From NCBI GenBank assembly GCA_049964535.1, contig JBMFXG010000010.1, positions 1 to 25,775 on the forward strand: 25,775 bases of DNA, read 5' to 3'. Origin of the DNA: JAJYZP01 sp049964535 (GTDB lineage: Bacteria > Actinomycetota > Acidimicrobiia > Acidimicrobiales > Acidimicrobiaceae). The translations under genes were made by a program, and so were the position numbers. Of this stretch, positions 23,633-25,775 are shown piece by piece. How positions within the stretch are numbered: the first letter of the stretch is position 1; the number at the start of each line of letters is the position of its first letter. The notes under the pieces are model-generated. The model was not told the origin of the DNA. It did no database searches and saw only the letters and a program-made list of their open reading frames with translations.

Positions 23633-24457
23633 GGGAAGACCGTGCTCGTAGTTGTGGCCGGGTGGCAGTGAGAGCCGTGCTTCAAAAGTCGACCAAGAGT
23701 TGACGTTGAGAACCTCGTAGAGCTCGAGTGGGATCGTTGCAAGGACCTGGCTAGGTAGAAGGCCCACGAGTTCACATTCCAGTGGACGAAAGCCGTACTT
23801 TTTGACGTCTTTAAAGAGCTGGTAGGGACCGTAAAGCGTAGGGGAGATCAGGTTGGTTGAGAGTTGGTATCCCTTTGCAACGTGGAATCCCAGCGTGCGG
23901 ACGATCGGTGATCGAAGTGCCAACACGAGCGAGCGAGGCTCTAGCGGCGTTGGGGCATCCACGAGGATGTTGTAGGCGACTAAGGGGGGTCGACAAGCTA
24001 GGGCGGTCGCGCCGAGGTGTTGATGGGGCGTGGATGGGCCTGCCGTTGGAGTGAGGCTCTTGAAGGCTCGACGCCTCACCTCAGGGAGGCTGACTCCTTG
24101 GTCGTAGCGGAAGACCGGAACTGAGAGTTCCTTGTCGAGAAACTCCTCGAACTGTGCCGTTAGTCGCTCGGCCTCGTCTGTGTCGCTTGGAAGCAGCGGT
24201 ACGAATGGAACGACATCGAGAGCGCCAAGGCGAGGATGAACCCCGCTGTGGCGAGAGATATCGAGATCTCGGGCAACGACCCATGCAAGCCTGCAGAGAT
24301 CCTCGTACAGTGACGTACCCCCGAGACTGAAGACGCTTCTGTTGTGATCTGGGTCAAAGTGCAGGTCAAGCAGGGAGGGGCCCGCAGCTGTAACGAGGCG
24401 CTGCAGCTGCCTTCGGTCTCGACCTTCAGAGATGTTTGGCACACAGACGACGCTCAT
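23627..24457 (-). CDS. Glutamate formiminotransferase-family protein
   Basis: Related to the formiminotransferase domain of FTCD, which moves a formimino group from formiminoglutamate to tetrahydrofolate in histidine breakdown. It has 276 residues. Family motifs are present in order: VPNISEGRD at the N-terminus, FDPDHNRSVFSL, HSGVHPRLGALDVVPFVP with the catalytic-region histidines (about 70 and 74), and the C-terminal subdomain beginning PPLVAYNILVDA. There is no cyclodeaminase domain. The rest of a histidine-degradation pathway (hut genes) is not in the window, so the substrate is uncertain. Actinobacteria often carry such a stand-alone gene. The ATG start gives the family N-terminus although no Shine-Dalgarno sequence is visible. 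The gene starts 58 bases past the stop of the second whiB, on the same strand, so they may share a transcript. Confidence 0.85.
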   Translation of the reverse strand: MSVVCVPNISEGRDRRQLQRLVTAAGPSLLDLHFDPDHNRSVFSLGGTSLYEDLCRLAWVVARDLDISRHSGVHPRLGALDVVPFVPLLPSDTDEAERLTAQFEEFLDKELSVPVFRYDQGVSLPEVRRRAFKSLTPTAGPSTPHQHLGATALACRPPLVAYNILVDAPTPLEPRSLVLALRSPIVRTLGFHVAKGYQLSTNLISPTLYGPYQLFKDVKKYGFRPLECELVGLLPSQVLATIPLELYEVLNVNSWSTFEARLSLPPGHNYEHGLPS

Positions 24458-24515
24458 GGGAGTTGTCTGTGAGACGTGCTGCCACCTAGCGCTGCTGCGG
24501 TTGTAGCGTACGACA

Positions 24516-24764
24516 CTAGGCCGATTTGGAAGAGACCTCTACTCGACGAGCTCGCGCTATCCTGCGCCGCTGTCTCTCCGAGGCACCTCCCCAGACACCA
24601 TGTTCGATCTTGAGCGCGAGCGCATACTCGAGGCATGGACCTTGAACAGGACACTTCGTGCAGATCTGCCGTGCTTTTTCGACGCCTACACCGTCACTCG
24701 GAAAGAAAATATCTGGATCTATAGCTCGACAGCTCCCTTGAGCCATCCACGATTTGGTCAGCAC
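24516..24764 (-). CDS. WhiB-family iron-sulfur transcriptional regulator
   Basis: An 82-residue Wbl protein, the usual length for WhiB1/WhiB2-type members. The Fe-S ligands are Cys12, Cys35, Cys38 and Cys44 (GSCRAID, CTKCPVQGPC). The GVWGG turn is at 56-60, followed by the basic tail SERQRRRIARARR expected to contact DNA. It differs clearly from the other WhiB in the window, sharing only the motif residues. GTG 24764 is chosen because AAGGAG lies five bases upstream; an internal ATG at 24746 would remove the first six residues. Two dyads upstream (24814-24827 and 24842-24860) suggest specific control, possibly autoregulation. The formiminotransferase homologue follows on the same strand. Confidence 0.92.
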   Translation of the reverse strand: MLTKSWMAQGSCRAIDPDIFFPSDGVGVEKARQICTKCPVQGPCLEYALALKIEHGVWGGASERQRRRIARARRVEVSSKSA

Positions 24765-24813
24765 CCCCGCTCCTTCTGCCGATTCCCCCCGGCGTAGTAG
24801 AAACTTGCTGATA

Positions 24814-24827
24814 TTACTTCAGAGTAA
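24814..24827. promoter_or_regulatory. Small dyad upstream of the second whiB
   Basis: TTACT-TCAG-AGTAA is a perfect 5-base dyad. On the minus strand it overlaps a TAATAT -10-like hexamer. GTAATA occurs twice close together here (ends of CCCGTAATA and GAAGTAATA). It sits 50 bases before the whiB start, where a promoter or operator would be expected. Confidence 0.35.
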
Positions 24828-24841
24828 CTCTATTACGGGAC

Positions 24842-24860
24842 ATTCGATTTGCCATCGAAT
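24842..24860. promoter_or_regulatory. Perfect 19-bp operator-like dyad upstream of the second whiB
   Basis: ATTCGAT and ATCGAAT are perfect 7-base arms around TTGCC. The site lies 78-96 bases upstream of the whiB start and about 140 bases upstream of the divergent 84-residue gene. A dyad of this size between divergent genes is typical of a repressor or activator site. The cognate factor is unknown. Confidence 0.45.
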
Positions 24861-25002
24861 TGCTCCTCTTGTTCTCTTAGTTTTGTCGATGGCGGTGCGC
24901 GGTCTACGTAGGGTCTAACCTGCTCTAGGCTGTTGTCTGATTGAGCTTGAAGGCGATGAAGTCATGGCGTGTGAGCTCGGAATGTTCGATGAAGGAGAGA
25001 GC

Positions 25003-25257
25003 GTGGACAATGAAGAGTATCAGGCCCCTCGGGCGAAGGCCAGGATCCTCTACCTTGGTCCGGTAGCTCCTCATTGGGATGTGGTCTGGGTCGGGGGAGA
25101 CACGAAGGTCGTCGATGATTTCCGTCAGCGATTACTCGCTCGACTCTTGATGATACCGGCGCACGATCCTCAGTTTCGGCGTAATCGAGAGCGTGTCATG
25201 CGCGACGCCGAGCGAGAAGGCATTACGTGTACGTGGGATATCGACGACCCGCAGTAG
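25003..25257 (+). CDS. Small hypothetical protein
   Basis: An 84-residue protein that I do not recognise. GTG 25003 is chosen because AAGGAG at 24992-24997 is five bases upstream; the frame also opens at ATG 24964, but that start has no such site. The sequence has a beta-like RILYLGPVAPHWDVVWVGGD followed by an Arg-rich helix (DFRQRLLARLLMIPAHDPQF and RRNRERVMRDAERE) and ends CTWDIDDPQ. There is no signal peptide or membrane segment. It looks like a compact alpha/beta cytosolic protein. The stop lies two bases from the stop of the convergent gene downstream. Confidence 0.65.
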   Translation: MDNEEYQAPRAKARILYLGPVAPHWDVVWVGGDTKVVDDFRQRLLARLLMIPAHDPQFRRNRERVMRDAEREGITCTWDIDDPQ

Positions 25258-25259
25258 GG

Positions 25260-25775
25260 CTACTTTGGACGGTGGGAACCTCGTTGACGGCCAAAGCGCC
25301 CTTTGACAACGACGTCATCTTGCCCCCGGGACCACGCTTGCTTCTGGAGCCGACGCGAGACCTTGTCCAGGTCGGTATCGAGTGTTCCCGCCTTGTCAAA
25401 AGCTAGATTCTTAAGCTCCATCGTCGTAAAGAAGGGATGCTGGTCGATCGCCTCGTCTTGAGGCGTCGCCCTGCGAGGAAATGCGAGTATGTTCTCGTCA
25501 GAGGTGGATGCGTCCTCGTTGGCCAGGTAAGAATCCTTTGGTTCGACGAGATCTTCGCTCGGTGAAAAAGCATCATAGGGATGCGAGGTCTCCACGATCT
25601 CGCTGAAAGCGACGCTACTGTGAGTCGTGTCGTCCCACGGCGGTGTTTCCGTGAGGGTATCCATGGTCGCAAGGACTTGGCGGACCTCTTCGAAGGTGCT
25701 GACAAGTGGAGTCCGAGCAGAACCGATCGCTGAACCGTTGCTCTCCAACTCCACGAGTGGGGGAAGATCCACGAG
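25260..25775 (-). CDS. Hypothetical protein, 5' end outside the window
   Basis: The frame is open to the right edge, so the gene is probably partial. At least 171 codons are visible. A GTG at 25772 could be the start but has no visible context. I do not recognise the protein. Most of the visible part is acidic and probably disordered (many Ser, Thr, Glu, Asp; SEIVETSHPYDAF, PSEDLVEPKDS). The last 60 residues look folded, then basic (ELKNLAFDKAGTLDTDLDKV, then VVVKGRFGRQRGSHRPK). No membrane segment is seen. An acidic region followed by a basic C-terminal tail would suit a nucleic-acid-associated or regulatory protein, but that is only a guess. Confidence 0.6.
   Translation of the reverse strand, partial: LVDLPPLVELESNGSAIGSARTPLVSTFEEVRQVLATMDTLTETPPWDDTTHSSVAFSEIVETSHPYDAFSPSEDLVEPKDSYLANEDASTSDENILAFPRRATPQDEAIDQHPFFTTMELKNLAFDKAGTLDTDLDKVSRRLQKQAWSRGQDDVVVKGRFGRQRGSHRPK

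Noticed and set aside
1..25775. tRNA, rRNA, CRISPR, IS or prophage features
   Set aside because: By eye I found no T-loop/anticodon pattern outside genes, no regular spaced repeats, and no transposase, integrase or phage protein.
1..25775. Apparent abundance of CGATCG and GATCG words
   Set aside because: They seem frequent in genes, but without counts against a background model this may only reflect codon use and base composition.

Overview
The window reads as a chromosomal segment of an actinobacterium. Two WhiB-family Fe-S regulators (found essentially only in Actinomycetota and their phages), a PcrA/UvrD1-type helicase and a DUF2510 protein support this. The gene order (helicase, sucC, sucD, purN, purH, AAA+ ATPase, VWA protein) matches, from memory, the Rv0949-Rv0959 block of Mycobacterium tuberculosis. 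The moderate GC content (mid-50s percent by eye) and simple gene complement suggest a deep lineage such as Acidimicrobiia, but the class is inference. I saw no rRNA, tRNA, CRISPR array, IS element or phage gene.

Layout. (1) 0.27-5.2 kb, plus strand: guaB3, guaA and pcrA, tightly packed, with guaA and pcrA overlapping. (2) 5.2-8.1 kb, plus: a stand-alone B12-binding mutase subunit, then sucC and sucD. (3) 8.3-9.0 kb, minus: a NUDIX CoA pyrophosphatase convergent with sucD. (4) 9.7-15.1 kb, plus: purN, purH, folD, metF and mdh. (5) 16.0-19.7 kb, minus: sdhA, sdhB, an SCP2-like protein and a DUF2510 membrane protein. No sdhC or sdhD is present. (6) 19.7-23.1 kb, plus and divergent from sdhA: an AAA+ ATPase and a VWA protein. 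(7) 23.2-25.8 kb: two whiB genes, a formiminotransferase-family protein between them, a small hypothetical protein, and a hypothetical gene cut by the window edge.

How the genes fit together. The window is mostly central metabolism. GuaB3/GuaA and PurN/PurH belong to purine synthesis. FolD, MetF and the formiminotransferase homologue belong to folate one-carbon chemistry, which supplies formyl groups to PurN and PurH. The B12 subunit, SucCD, SdhAB and Mdh form a route from branched acyl-CoA to succinate and on to oxaloacetate. The AAA+/VWA pair resembles the RavA-ViaA and CbbQ-CbbO type of maturation machinery, and its divergent placement beside sdhAB is the most suggestive functional link.

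Four gaps of 390-880 bp lack a convincing gene but contain short coding-like fragments in changing frames and several clean inverted repeats. They may be decayed genes or unrecognised small genes. No obviously new multi-gene system is visible. The best candidates for something under-described are the sdhAB/AAA+/VWA/SCP2/DUF2510 neighbourhood and the operator-like dyads upstream of the second whiB.
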